NCBI GenBank assembly: GCA_035560235.1
Contig: DATMAG010000127.1
Coordinates: forward strand, 1-64,000
DNA: 64,000 nucleotides
Direction: 5' to 3'
Origin: DASRDU01 sp035560235
GTDB lineage: Bacteria; Acidobacteriota; Blastocatellia; RBC074
This document shows, piece after piece, positions 17,953-25,017 of the stretch. Every line of letters begins with the position of its first letter. The first letter of the stretch is position 1. The position numbers and the translations under genes were made by a program. Below the pieces are notes generated by a model. It was not told the DNA's origin. It worked only from the letters and a program-made list of their open reading frames with translations, and did not search any database.

Positions 17953-18115
17953 CTGCCGAAACGGGACGATTGTACTGTTCCCGGTCTTCAGCACTCTTTG
18001 CAGCTCTGGCGTTGCTTTCCAGTTCCTTCCGCAACGCCTGACTGCGCCTGCGCCGAATCACTTTCTTTTTTCGTTCCCGGACAATTCTGGCTTTGTCACC
18101 ATTTCTTTTGGACAT
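17936..18115 (-). CDS. Small, highly basic hypothetical protein (59 aa)
   Basis: A short ORF begins MSKRNGDKARIVRERKKK and continues with an Arg-rich stretch before an acidic end. It has a good ribosome site (AGGGAG five bases before the ATG). I recognise the general look (MSKRNGD-type, Lys/Arg-rich) from small conserved hypothetical proteins of soil bacteria, but I cannot name a family. The charge suggests RNA or ribosome association; that is only inference. Its stop overlaps the start of the radical SAM remnant by 17 bases. Confidence 0.55.
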   Translation of the reverse strand: MSKRNGDKARIVRERKKKVIRRRRSQALRKELESNARAAKSAEDREQYNRPVSADDADA

Positions 18116-18138
18116 TGCGGCTCCCTGCTGATCAGTCT

Positions 18139-18327
18139 TCAGCGGGTGTCTGGATTGATGGAGAGATTGCCGACAGCGTCATTGCTGTACCTGAACTGTA
18201 GATACCCGATGCCTGTTCCCACACAAAGCAGCGTCAGAAACGCCAGAAAACACCAGAACAGGCCCGAATCACCAGGCGTTGCCTGATTGCGCCCATCAAC
18301 AGCCAGCAACGTGAATGGCCCGGCCAC
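18139..18327 (-). CDS. Small membrane protein ORF, possibly a fragment
   Basis: From a GTG at 18327 the frame gives 62 residues with one clear transmembrane helix (LFWCFLAFLTLLCVGTGIGY). The frame stays open upstream for about 20 codons with a second hydrophobic stretch (AKFFLTFIGIVAGPFTLL) but has no good start, so it may be the remains of a longer two-helix protein. No family is recognised. Confidence 0.3.
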   Translation of the reverse strand: MAGPFTLLAVDGRNQATPGDSGLFWCFLAFLTLLCVGTGIGYLQFRYSNDAVGNLSINPDTR

Positions 18328-18565
18328 GATTCCGATAAAGGTGAGGAAGAATTTGGCGCTGGTCAGTGGGCCGTCAGCAGAAGATCTGAGTCCTCACAGG
18401 AAAGTTTGAATTGTCATTTGAATGAACTCCGGGTAAGTAAGCTGTTTATTTCATCTGCACCGGAGAATACCGGGCTGGCTGAGGTGAGAGCGGGCTGCAC
18501 TCTGTTCTCAGCTATCGCTGGTTTGAGCGAGACCGGCATCGGATCAGGTGACGCCGGATTCGCCG

Positions 18566-18817
18566 CTAAACTTTCGGTTTGGCCTCATTCACCTTGAGCG
18601 ATTGTCCCTGCAGCTCATGCCCGTTGAGTTTTTCCTTTGCTGCATCAGCGGCCTCCCGCGAGTTCATCTCGACGAAGGCGAAGCCCCTGGACTGACCGGT
18701 TTCCCGATCTGTAATCAGACGGCATGACTCAACTGTCCCAATGGTGCTGAACAAGTCGTGTATTTCCTGACCCGTGATTTGTGACGAGAGATTACCAACA
18801 AACAATCTGACTGACAT
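18566..18817 (-). CDS. RRM-domain RNA-binding protein
   Basis: The 83-residue protein is a single RNA recognition motif: RNP2 is LFVGNL near the start, RNP1 is SRGFAFVEM near residue 45. Such small bacterial and cyanobacterial RRM proteins bind RNA and are often cold-induced. The ATG at 18817 has AAGGAG seven bases upstream; the frame extends further back without a ribosome site. The tail is short, with no glycine-rich extension. It sits inside the patch flanked by the comM direct repeat. Confidence 0.88.
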   Translation of the reverse strand: MSVRLFVGNLSSQITGQEIHDLFSTIGTVESCRLITDRETGQSRGFAFVEMNSREAADAAKEKLNGHELQGQSLKVNEAKPKV

Positions 18818-18898
18818 AAGCAGACTCCTTTTCAAAAGTAAGATGGAGCGGGCCTGATGGTTCGCATTCACGCTTGCGAGCGAAACCGGTCGGCACAC

Positions 18899-19219
18899 TG
18901 AAAAGAACGTCAGTAACTGCCGTAAGCTTCAGGCAGCCGGTGACGGCGAGTTAACGGAGATGCATATCCGGCTCGCTGGCAGGTAAGCTGTTAGTGTCAG
19001 ATTGACTGATGGATTCCAGAAAAACTGAGAAGAGAATAAGCCAGGTTCAATTCACAGCCACCATATGCCTGGCAGATGACTTTGTCAATCCCCATGTCCG
19101 GCAGGATTCGCGGCGCAGTTGGAACAGGTACAGGAAAGGCACCGGGTATTGCCGCCGGGGCCGACGGCGGAGACCAGACAATCACTATTGAAAGTCAGGC
19201 ATTATCCGGCTGATTCGGG
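18899..19219. other. Intergenic stretch without recognised gene
   Basis: About 320 bases between the RRM gene and the comM-like repeat. Only short open frames without ribosome sites are present. Nothing else was recognised. Confidence 0.5.
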
Positions 19220-19289
19220 CAGGTGCTTGAGTAACTAATTTCAGAAGCGGTACAGTACCGTACACTGGATCGCAACTTCTGGCAGTAAA
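19220..19289 (+). repeat. Diverged copy of the comM 3' end, right copy of a 70-bp direct repeat
   Basis: The sequence aligns without gaps to 17434-17503 at 59 of 70 positions, including the stop codon region (tctggcagtaaa against tctggcaataaa). It has its own early in-frame stop (gag taa), so it is not translated as ComM. The galT gene begins 42 bases later. Confidence 0.8.
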
Positions 19290-19331
19290 ATATGCGCGCC
19301 CGCTCAACGGCGCCGAAAGCAGAATCTGATT

Positions 19332-20378
19332 ATGTTTGAGCTGAAACAGCATCCGCATCGTCGCTACAACCCGCTCACCCGTGAATGGGTGCTTGTCTCG
19401 CCGCACCGCACGCAGCGTCCCTGGCAGGGCCAGGTCGAAAAACCGGCGCAGGAACTGCTGCCGACTTATGACCCGTCGTGTTATCTGTGTCCCGGCAATG
19501 CGCGGGCGGGCGGCGCACGCAATCCTGATTACCAGTCCACTTTTGTTTTCGACAATGATTTTGCGGCTTTGCGAATGGACGTGCCACCGGCGCGGCTTGA
19601 GACCAGCGGGCTGCTGATTGCGGCCAGTGAACGTGGCATCTGCCGCGTGGTCTGCTTTTCGCCCAATCACAGCCTGACGCTCTCGCGGATGGAAGTTCCG
19701 GCCATTCGCCACGTCGTGGACACCTGGACTGAGCAGTACCTTGAACTCGGCGCAATTGATGTCATCAACTCGGTGCAGATTTTCGAGAATCGCGGCGAGA
19801 TGATGGGCGCGAGCAATCCGCACCCGCACTGTCAGATCTGGGCCAGCGAAAGCATCACCAACGAACTCGCCAGAGAAAATTCAGCGCAGCTCGGTTACAG
19901 AGATGACCGGGGTGGCTGCCTGCTGTGTGATTACCTGGCCATCGAAAGAGGAACAGCAGAACGCATCGTTTGTGAAAACGACGCTTTCACCGCCGTCGTG
20001 CCGTTCTGGGCCGTCTGGCCGTTTGAAACGATGATCCTCAGCCGCCGCCACAGCACCGCGCTTGATGAATTCAGCGATGACGAGCGCACCGCGCTGGCTG
20101 ACATTCTCAAACGCATCACGACACGCTACGACAATCTCTTTGAGACTTCGTTCCCTTACACGATGGGCTTTCACCAGCGCCCGACCGACGGGCAGGCGTA
20201 CCCGCACTTTCACTTTCACGCTCATTTCTACCCGCCGCTGCTGCGTTCAGCGACAGTGAAGAAATTCATGGTGGGCTTTGAAATGCTCGGCGGCCCGCAG
20301 CGTGATATCACTCCCGAATCAGCGGCTGAACGATTGCGCGAATTGTCTGAGCAGCATTTTGCGACCAGAGAATCCTGA
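19332..20378 (+). CDS. galT: Galactose-1-phosphate uridylyltransferase
   Basis: This 348-residue HIT-superfamily enzyme transfers UMP between UDP-glucose and galactose-1-phosphate in the Leloir pathway. The active-site His-Pro-His is at residues 164-166 (SNPHPHCQIWA), the nucleophile being His166. A zinc-type pair (CYLCPGN) lies near residue 57, and HFHFHAHFYPPLLRS is the second conserved His region. Length and motifs fit the family. No other Leloir genes are adjacent. Confidence 0.92.
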   Translation: MFELKQHPHRRYNPLTREWVLVSPHRTQRPWQGQVEKPAQELLPTYDPSCYLCPGNARAGGARNPDYQSTFVFDNDFAALRMDVPPARLETSGLLIAASERGICRVVCFSPNHSLTLSRMEVPAIRHVVDTWTEQYLELGAIDVINSVQIFENRGEMMGASNPHPHCQIWASESITNELARENSAQLGYRDDRGGCLLCDYLAIERGTAERIVCENDAFTAVVPFWAVWPFETMILSRRHSTALDEFSDDERTALADILKRITTRYDNLFETSFPYTMGFHQRPTDGQAYPHFHFHAHFYPPLLRSATVKKFMVGFEMLGGPQRDITPESAAERLRELSEQHFATRES

Positions 20379-20403
20379 AGGGACAGTCCATTTGATCCGG
20401 TCA

Positions 20404-20706
20404 TCAGGACATCGGCGACGGATCAATTTTGTCTTCGAGGAGCCGCACGCTTCTGCGCAGATGCTTCACCTCACCGGCCTGCGCGTCGAACTTGTCATTG
20501 AGGATGTCCATGCTCTCCTGCAGGCGGGCCAGACGGGCACGCAGATCAACGTGGCGGGCTTAGGCGTTTTCTTCAGTTTCGACGCGGGCCAGCTGTTCCC
20601 GGAATGGCCGCAGATGTTCTTCAAGCAGTGAACTGAGCATTGCGCGCAGAGCTTCCGTTTGCGGATCGAGTGGCTGAGTATTGTCGAAGTCGTTATTGTT
20701 TCCCAT
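20404..20706 (-). pseudogene. Small coiled-coil protein interrupted by an in-frame stop
   Basis: A 101-codon frame starts ATG at 20706 (MGNNNDFDNTQPLDPQTEAL) and runs through a Leu/Arg/Glu-rich helix. It is cut by a TAA at codon 49 (20560-20562), after which the same frame continues for 51 codons with an obvious coiled-coil pattern (LRARLARLQESMDILNDKF, then LRRSVRLLEDKI) to a TGA. The heptad-like continuity across the stop argues for a recent nonsense mutation. No family is recognised. Confidence 0.5.
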
Positions 20707-20810
20707 AAATGATCCTTTCACTGACGGCTTCCCGGAAACAATATCAGCAATCGTGCGAAAGCACGAGATGAATCGGTCTGATGCGGCAGGGGCGATTCAA
20801 CTTTGTTCCT

Positions 20811-20841
20811 TTTGACATTCCTCTGACCGCTTCCCTATACT
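20811..20841 (+). promoter_or_regulatory. Sigma70-type promoter for the cyclase gene
   Basis: TTGACA at 20811-20816 and TATACT at 20836-20841 are separated by 19 bases, 28 bases before the cyclase ATG. Confidence 0.5.
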
Positions 20842-20869
20842 CGCCTCACTTCAGACAAGGGAAGCACAA

Positions 20870-21502
20870 ATGAAAATCCACGACATCACGGTGACGATTG
20901 CGGCTGACCTGCCGGTTTATCCGGGCGATCCCGGAATCGAAATCAGACAGGTTATGTCACTGGCGGCGGGCGATGTCTGCTGCGTTTCGCAACTGAGCTT
21001 TGGCACGCACATCGGCACGCACGTTGATCCTCCGGCGCATTTCGTCGCGGGCGGAGCGACGCTCGACAAGTTGCCGCTCGATGTGCTGATCGGACGGGCG
21101 CGCGTTGTTGATGTTGGTGATGTGCCTGTCATTGACGCGGCAGCGCTTGACCGGGCAAACCTTGACGGCGTGACGCGTGTGCTTTTCAAAACCCGCAATT
21201 CACGGTTCTGGCCCGCAGCGGGCGCGTTTCACGAGGATTTTGTCTACATCGAACCTGAAGCCGCGCAAATGCTCGTGGCACGCGGCGTCAGGCTGGTCGG
21301 CATTGATTACCTCTCGGTCGAGAAATTCAATTTCACTTCACCCGACACGCATTATGCGTTGTTGCGCCACAACGTCATCATCATCGAAGGTCTTAACCTG
21401 AGCGCAGTCACGCCGGGCGATTACGAACTGATCTGCCTGCCGCTCAAGCTGAAGGACGGCGACGGCGGCCCGGCCCGCGTCGTGCTGCGCGAATTGTCAT
21501 AA
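20870..21502 (+). CDS. Cyclase family protein (kynurenine formamidase-like hydrolase)
   Basis: The 210-residue protein has the metal-binding signature of the family, HIGTHVDPPAHF, with His47, His51, Asp53 and His57. KynB-type members hydrolyse N-formylkynurenine and others act on cyclic amides or esters. The start has AAGGGA seven bases upstream and follows a good promoter. No other tryptophan-degradation gene is in the window, so the substrate is open. Confidence 0.85.
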   Translation: MKIHDITVTIAADLPVYPGDPGIEIRQVMSLAAGDVCCVSQLSFGTHIGTHVDPPAHFVAGGATLDKLPLDVLIGRARVVDVGDVPVIDAAALDRANLDGVTRVLFKTRNSRFWPAAGAFHEDFVYIEPEAAQMLVARGVRLVGIDYLSVEKFNFTSPDTHYALLRHNVIIIEGLNLSAVTPGDYELICLPLKLKDGDGGPARVVLRELS

Positions 21503-21545
21503 ACCACAGCGGCCCGCTGCCGCGCATCCCACGAAAGGAAACAAC

Positions 21546-22010
21546 ATGGCTGCACCTGCACCGCATCTGGACAGTTACATCAAAAACTGGAACCGCATTC
21601 ACAAACAGACCGTCAGCGTCATGAAAGTCGCGCCGAATGACAAGTACGACTGGAAGATCTGTGATTCCGCGATGACCCTGGGCGAACTGATGAATCACCT
21701 GTATCAGGCCGAAGTCGGCCTGGTCGAAGCCACCATTACCGGCGTCTTTCCGAAGGAACGCATACCGGCCATCAACAACACCGATGAACTGATTGCGGCC
21801 TTCGACAAAGCGCACGAAGAAGTGGTCGCCAAAGTCGCCGCACTGACGCCCGAACAACTCAGCGAAACCATCGCCCCGTTCGGCCCCGATAAAGCCATGC
21901 CGCGGATGACCCTGCTGCACCTGCTGCACGAACACGAAATTCATCATCGCGGTCAGCTTTACACCTACCTGCGAACTGCCGGGGCAGAAGTGCCGCCGCT
22001 GTTTGGATAG
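21546..22010 (+). CDS. DinB family protein
   Basis: This 154-residue four-helix protein has the DinB/YfiT metal ligands: a His in NHLYQAE near residue 59 and a His pair in HEIHHRGQL near residue 137. Family members are metal-dependent thiol transferases or of unknown function and are abundant in Acidobacteriota and Bacillota. GAAAGGA precedes the ATG. It starts 43 bases after the cyclase gene, so the two may be cotranscribed. Confidence 0.88.
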   Translation: MAAPAPHLDSYIKNWNRIHKQTVSVMKVAPNDKYDWKICDSAMTLGELMNHLYQAEVGLVEATITGVFPKERIPAINNTDELIAAFDKAHEEVVAKVAALTPEQLSETIAPFGPDKAMPRMTLLHLLHEHEIHHRGQLYTYLRTAGAEVPPLFG

Positions 22011-22032
22011 ACCACCGTTGAAGTAAATCAAC

Positions 22033-22183
22033 TTCATCCACGAAGCCACGCGAAGAAACACGAAGGTAGAAAGAAAAGGAGAGATGGAAATGAGAAGAAT
22101 CCGGGATCAATTTACTCCTCTTCGCCTCGTCACCTTTTCTCGTCTTCCTTCTTCGTGCTTCTTCGTGTGGCTTCGTGGATGAA
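22033..22183. repeat. Intergenic word palindrome (CCACGAAGCCACGCGAAG type)
   Basis: Bases 22033-22065 pair with 22151-22183 at 31 of 33 positions; the arm is built from repeats of acgaag. The inner region continues as purine-rich words (agaaaagga) on the left and their pyrimidine-rich complements (ccttttctcgtc) on the right. It fills the spacer between the DinB gene and the alkyltransferase-like gene. Confidence 0.75.
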
Positions 22184-22221
22184 TTCATTGTCGAAAAAGA
22201 ATTCGGTCTCAGGCATCAGCG

Positions 22222-22656
22222 ATGGCCAAAAACATCATCGGCAACAGACTCAATCCTGGCAAACCTGTCATCAAAGGACGACCTGAAGAATCGCCCTCTT
22301 TCCGCGAACGAGTGTATGAACTTGTCCTGCGCATCCCGCGCGGACGAGTGATGAGTTACGGGCTGGTCGCGCAGGTGCTTGGCGCTGGTTACGATGCCCG
22401 CGCCATCGGCAATATCATGCATGCCACGCCGGATGACGGGCGCAACATCCCATGGCATCGCGTGATCAACGCGCAGGGCGGCTGTTCGACTGCCGGACTG
22501 ACGACTCCGCCCGATTTGCAGCAGCGACTGCTCGAAGCCGAAGGCATCGTTTTCAACGACAAGGGCCGCTGCGATCTCAAACAGTACCTGTGGACTCCGC
22601 CTGAGTACGACGCGGCCAGTCAGGCTGATTGTCTACAGGGCAGCCTGTTTTCATAA
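22222..22656 (+). CDS. Alkyltransferase-like protein (ATL, MGMT family lacking the Cys)
   Basis: This 144-residue protein has the DNA-binding domain of O6-alkylguanine DNA alkyltransferase (FRERVYELVLRIPRGRVMSYG, then ARAIGNIMH). The active-site PCHRV is replaced by PWHRV, with Trp78 in place of the alkyl-accepting Cys. ATL proteins bind O6-alkylguanine and hand the lesion to nucleotide excision repair instead of reversing it. The C-terminus extends about 30 residues beyond the core. The next gene, YbjQ, starts 19 bases downstream. Confidence 0.9.
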   Translation: MAKNIIGNRLNPGKPVIKGRPEESPSFRERVYELVLRIPRGRVMSYGLVAQVLGAGYDARAIGNIMHATPDDGRNIPWHRVINAQGGCSTAGLTTPPDLQQRLLEAEGIVFNDKGRCDLKQYLWTPPEYDAASQADCLQGSLFS

Positions 22657-22675
22657 CCAGCGAATCAACGAGCGT

Positions 22676-23086
22676 ATGGAAAATCAGATCAATCGTCAGA
22701 CTCCCTATCCGGTCGCGCCACGCCAGTATTCAGTCGCGCATCACATGGTCACGACAGCCTTTGAACTGGAAGGCTTTCGCATCGTGCGACACCTCGGCGT
22801 GGTGCGCGGCATCACCGTGCGCTCGCGTTCGATCTTCGGCACGATTGGCGCAGGCTTTCAGACGCTGGTCGGCGGCAACATTTCAATCTTCACCCGCCTG
22901 TGCGAACAGACCCGCGCCGAAGCCTTCGACATTATGATTCAGCACGCTTCAGAGATCGGCGCCAACGCCATCATCGGCGCGCGCTACGACGCCAATGAAA
23001 TCATGAACGGCGTCACCGAAGTGCTGGCTTACGGCACAGCGGTCGTCGTCGAACCGATTGAGCAGGGCGGTTATCTGAATTCATAA
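22676..23086 (+). CDS. YbjQ family (UPF0145) protein
   Basis: The 136-residue protein has the YbjQ core: a conserved IVRHLGVVRGITVRSRS segment, the glycine-rich GTIGAGFQTLVGGN and the ending NAIIGARYDANEI...VLAYGTAVVV. Members form small oligomers, sometimes described as heavy-metal-binding; the function is not established. It is tightly spaced between the ATL gene and the first YceI gene. Confidence 0.88.
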   Translation: MENQINRQTPYPVAPRQYSVAHHMVTTAFELEGFRIVRHLGVVRGITVRSRSIFGTIGAGFQTLVGGNISIFTRLCEQTRAEAFDIMIQHASEIGANAIIGARYDANEIMNGVTEVLAYGTAVVVEPIEQGGYLNS

Positions 23087-23094
23087 GACATTCA

Positions 23095-23769
23095 ATGAAT
23101 GGCCGTCTGAACAGACAGCTTGCGGTCACAGCGCTCGCGCTGCTGCAACTTTCAGCAGCGATCCCGGCGCAGCGCAGCCGGTCAGCCAGGCCCGCGAAAT
23201 CAGCCGCGAAATCAGCCCCGCGAACATTCACGATTGCCGCCGCGCAAAGCGAAATCATTGTGCTGCTCACGCAGGAAGGTCTGATCAGTCGGCTGCATCC
23301 GAATCATCGTGTCGCAGTCGGCAGCTTCAGCGGCAGCATCGAACTCCCGGCTGACGATGAAAGCAGAGCTTCGGTCACGGTCGAAGCCGCCGCCAGATCG
23401 CTCACGAATGTTGATAAGGACATGAGCGATTTCGAGCGCAGGGGCTTTCAGGATGTGCTCCACAACAGCGTGCTTGAAAGCGCGCGCTTCCCTTCAATCA
23501 CCTTCCGTTCAGTTTCAGTCACTGACCTTCGGCGCACCGCTGAAAATCGCACGTTCACGCTCAACGGCGATCTGACTTTGCGCGGTGTGACCAGAAAAGT
23601 TTCCATCCCGGTCAGCCTCACGCTTAAAAACGGGCAGCTTCGTGCCACCGGCGAAGCAAAGTTCAGACAGACCGATTTCAAAATGAAGCCCTACACCGGC
23701 GTGCTTGGTTCAATCAAAATCGGTGATGAAGTCAAAGTCAGCTTCACCATCATCGCCACAGCTTCATAA
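23095..23769 (+). CDS. YceI family periplasmic protein, copy 1
   Basis: The 224-residue protein has a signal peptide (ending near IPAQRS) and a YceI lipocalin-like barrel from about residue 42 to the end. The family motifs are visible: LHPNHRVAVGSFSG, SITFRSVSV, GDLTLRGVTRKVSIPV and FRQTDFKMKPYTG. YceI proteins bind isoprenoid-like lipids in the periplasm. A second YceI gene follows 14 bases downstream. Confidence 0.88.
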   Translation: MNGRLNRQLAVTALALLQLSAAIPAQRSRSARPAKSAAKSAPRTFTIAAAQSEIIVLLTQEGLISRLHPNHRVAVGSFSGSIELPADDESRASVTVEAAARSLTNVDKDMSDFERRGFQDVLHNSVLESARFPSITFRSVSVTDLRRTAENRTFTLNGDLTLRGVTRKVSIPVSLTLKNGQLRATGEAKFRQTDFKMKPYTGVLGSIKIGDEVKVSFTIIATAS

Positions 23770-23783
23770 CCGGAGGAAGAGCG

Positions 23784-24416
23784 ATGAAATCAACTCCGCT
23801 CAGGCATTGCGCCATCTCGCTGGCCGTGCTGCTGCTGCTCACTTCAGCAGGCGCACAGTCAAAAGCAAAAACCTATTCCATCGTTGCCGGTGAAAGCAGC
23901 TTCTGGGTTTTCGTCGGCAAGGCCGGAATCTTTTCGGGCCTCGCGCACAATCACGAAATCGGCGTCAAATCATTCACCGGTCGCGTCACCATTCCCGCCG
24001 CCGGAACCAGCGCCGCCACGCTCGAACTCGAAGCCGATGCAAAATCGCTCGCCGTTCTCGACAGGGAAGTCAGCGACAAGGATCGCACCGAAATTTTCAA
24101 CTCAATGCACACCGCCGTGCTTGAATCGGCAAAGTATCCGAAGATCACCTTCCGCTCAGCATCAGTCAGTGATGTAAAAGAGACAGGCAGCAACAGCTTC
24201 GCCTTCACCCTCAACGGCGACCTGACCCTGCACGGTGTCACCAAAAGAATTGCCGTGCCCGTCACTGCCATCATCACCCCGCAGCAACTCAAAGCCAGCG
24301 GCAAATACACGCTCAGGCAAACTGATTTCGGCATCAGGCCGTATTCAGCGGCGGGTGGCACAGTCAAAGTGAAGAACGAAGTAGTGGTGAATTTTGCAGT
24401 CGTGGCGAAATCATAA
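23784..24416 (+). CDS. YceI family periplasmic protein, copy 2
   Basis: This 210-residue paralogue of the upstream gene also has a signal peptide (SAGAQ). It carries the matching motifs LAHNHEIGVKSFTG, KITFRSASV, GDLTLHGVTKRIAVPV and LRQTDFGIRPYSA. GGAGGAAGAG lies upstream of the ATG. The two copies are clearly diverged, so the duplication is not recent. Its stop codon overlaps the outer end of the inverted repeat bounding the next gene. Confidence 0.9.
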   Translation: MKSTPLRHCAISLAVLLLLTSAGAQSKAKTYSIVAGESSFWVFVGKAGIFSGLAHNHEIGVKSFTGRVTIPAAGTSAATLELEADAKSLAVLDREVSDKDRTEIFNSMHTAVLESAKYPKITFRSASVSDVKETGSNSFAFTLNGDLTLHGVTKRIAVPVTAIITPQQLKASGKYTLRQTDFGIRPYSAAGGTVKVKNEVVVNFAVVAKS

Positions 24417-24456
24417 TGGACAGGATTTACATGATTTTCAGGATGGAGGAAAAACA

Positions 24457-24972
24457 GTGACTGACGATGAACTGACTGAAATAATCATCGGGTGCGCATA
24501 TCAGGTTCACAACTCACTCGGCGCTGGCTTTCTTGAAAAGGTGTACGAGAATGCACTGTGTATTGAATTAACAAAGCGAGGTCTGGTTGTCAGGCAGCAG
24601 GTACCGATCCAAGGTCAATTGATTGTCTCGCTGGAGCGCAGGCAGCCTGCCTGCCAGACTTCGACCAGGGGCTTCATCCCGCAAGCCATGCAGGCAGGCT
24701 GCCTGCGCTCCAGCGAGACAATCAATTGACCTTGGGAACCGATCAAGGTGCTTTATAAAGGTCAGGTGGTTGGTGATTACTTTGCTGATCTGTGGGTCGA
24801 GAACCGAATCATCGTCGAGCTGAAAGCTGTTCAGGCTCTGACCAGAGAGCACGAAGTGCAACTTGTAAACTATCTGACCGCGACAGGCATTGAGACAGGC
24901 TTGCTGATCAACTTTGGTTCTTCCGTTCACGTCAAACGAAAGTACAGAGAATACAAACCACGTCAGGCCTGA
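24457..24972 (+). pseudogene. GxxExxY family protein gene interrupted by a palindromic element
   Basis: The start is GTG at 24457 with GGAGGA six bases upstream. The first half encodes GCAYQVHNSLGAGFLEKVYE, the family signature with the GxxExxY motif. After VRQQVPI the palindromic element at 24610-24734 intervenes and introduces a TGA at 24727-24729. The second half resumes at KVLYKGQVVGDYFADLWVEN and ends KYREYKPRQA. Deleting 24610-24744 exactly restores the frame (VPI-KVLYKG) to a normal length near 126 residues. Family function is unknown; a nuclease-like fold has been suggested for relatives. Confidence 0.85.
24610..24734. mobile_element. Palindromic MITE-like element, copy 1
   Basis: The element is 125 bp with perfect 45-bp inverted arms (24610-24654 and 24690-24734) that begin caaggtcaattgattgtctc. 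The flanks show a near-duplication, ggtaccgatc on the left and ggaaccgatc on the right, as expected for a target-site duplication of about 10 bp. The 35-base loop resembles the loop of copy 2 in reverse orientation (gaccaggggctt and ccgcaagcca are shared). No ORF or transposase is inside. Confidence 0.85.
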
Positions 24973-25017
24973 TCCTGAAAATCCTGTCAATCCTGTCCAT
25001 TTCCTCCGAGGTGAACT

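Larger units (their letters stand above)
24415..25001 (+). mobile_element. Inverted-repeat-bounded cassette carrying the GxxExxY gene
   Basis: A 30-bp arm at 24415-24444 (starting aatggacaggatttacatg) pairs with 24972-25001 at 28 of 30 positions. Between the arms lies only the GxxExxY gene: the left arm begins at the stop codon of the YceI gene, and the right arm begins at the last base of the GxxExxY stop. The downstream aldehyde dehydrogenase has its own ribosome site just outside the right arm. The words (ggacaggat, ttttcaggat) have the same style as the other intergenic palindromes here. Mobility is inference from the geometry. Confidence 0.55.
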
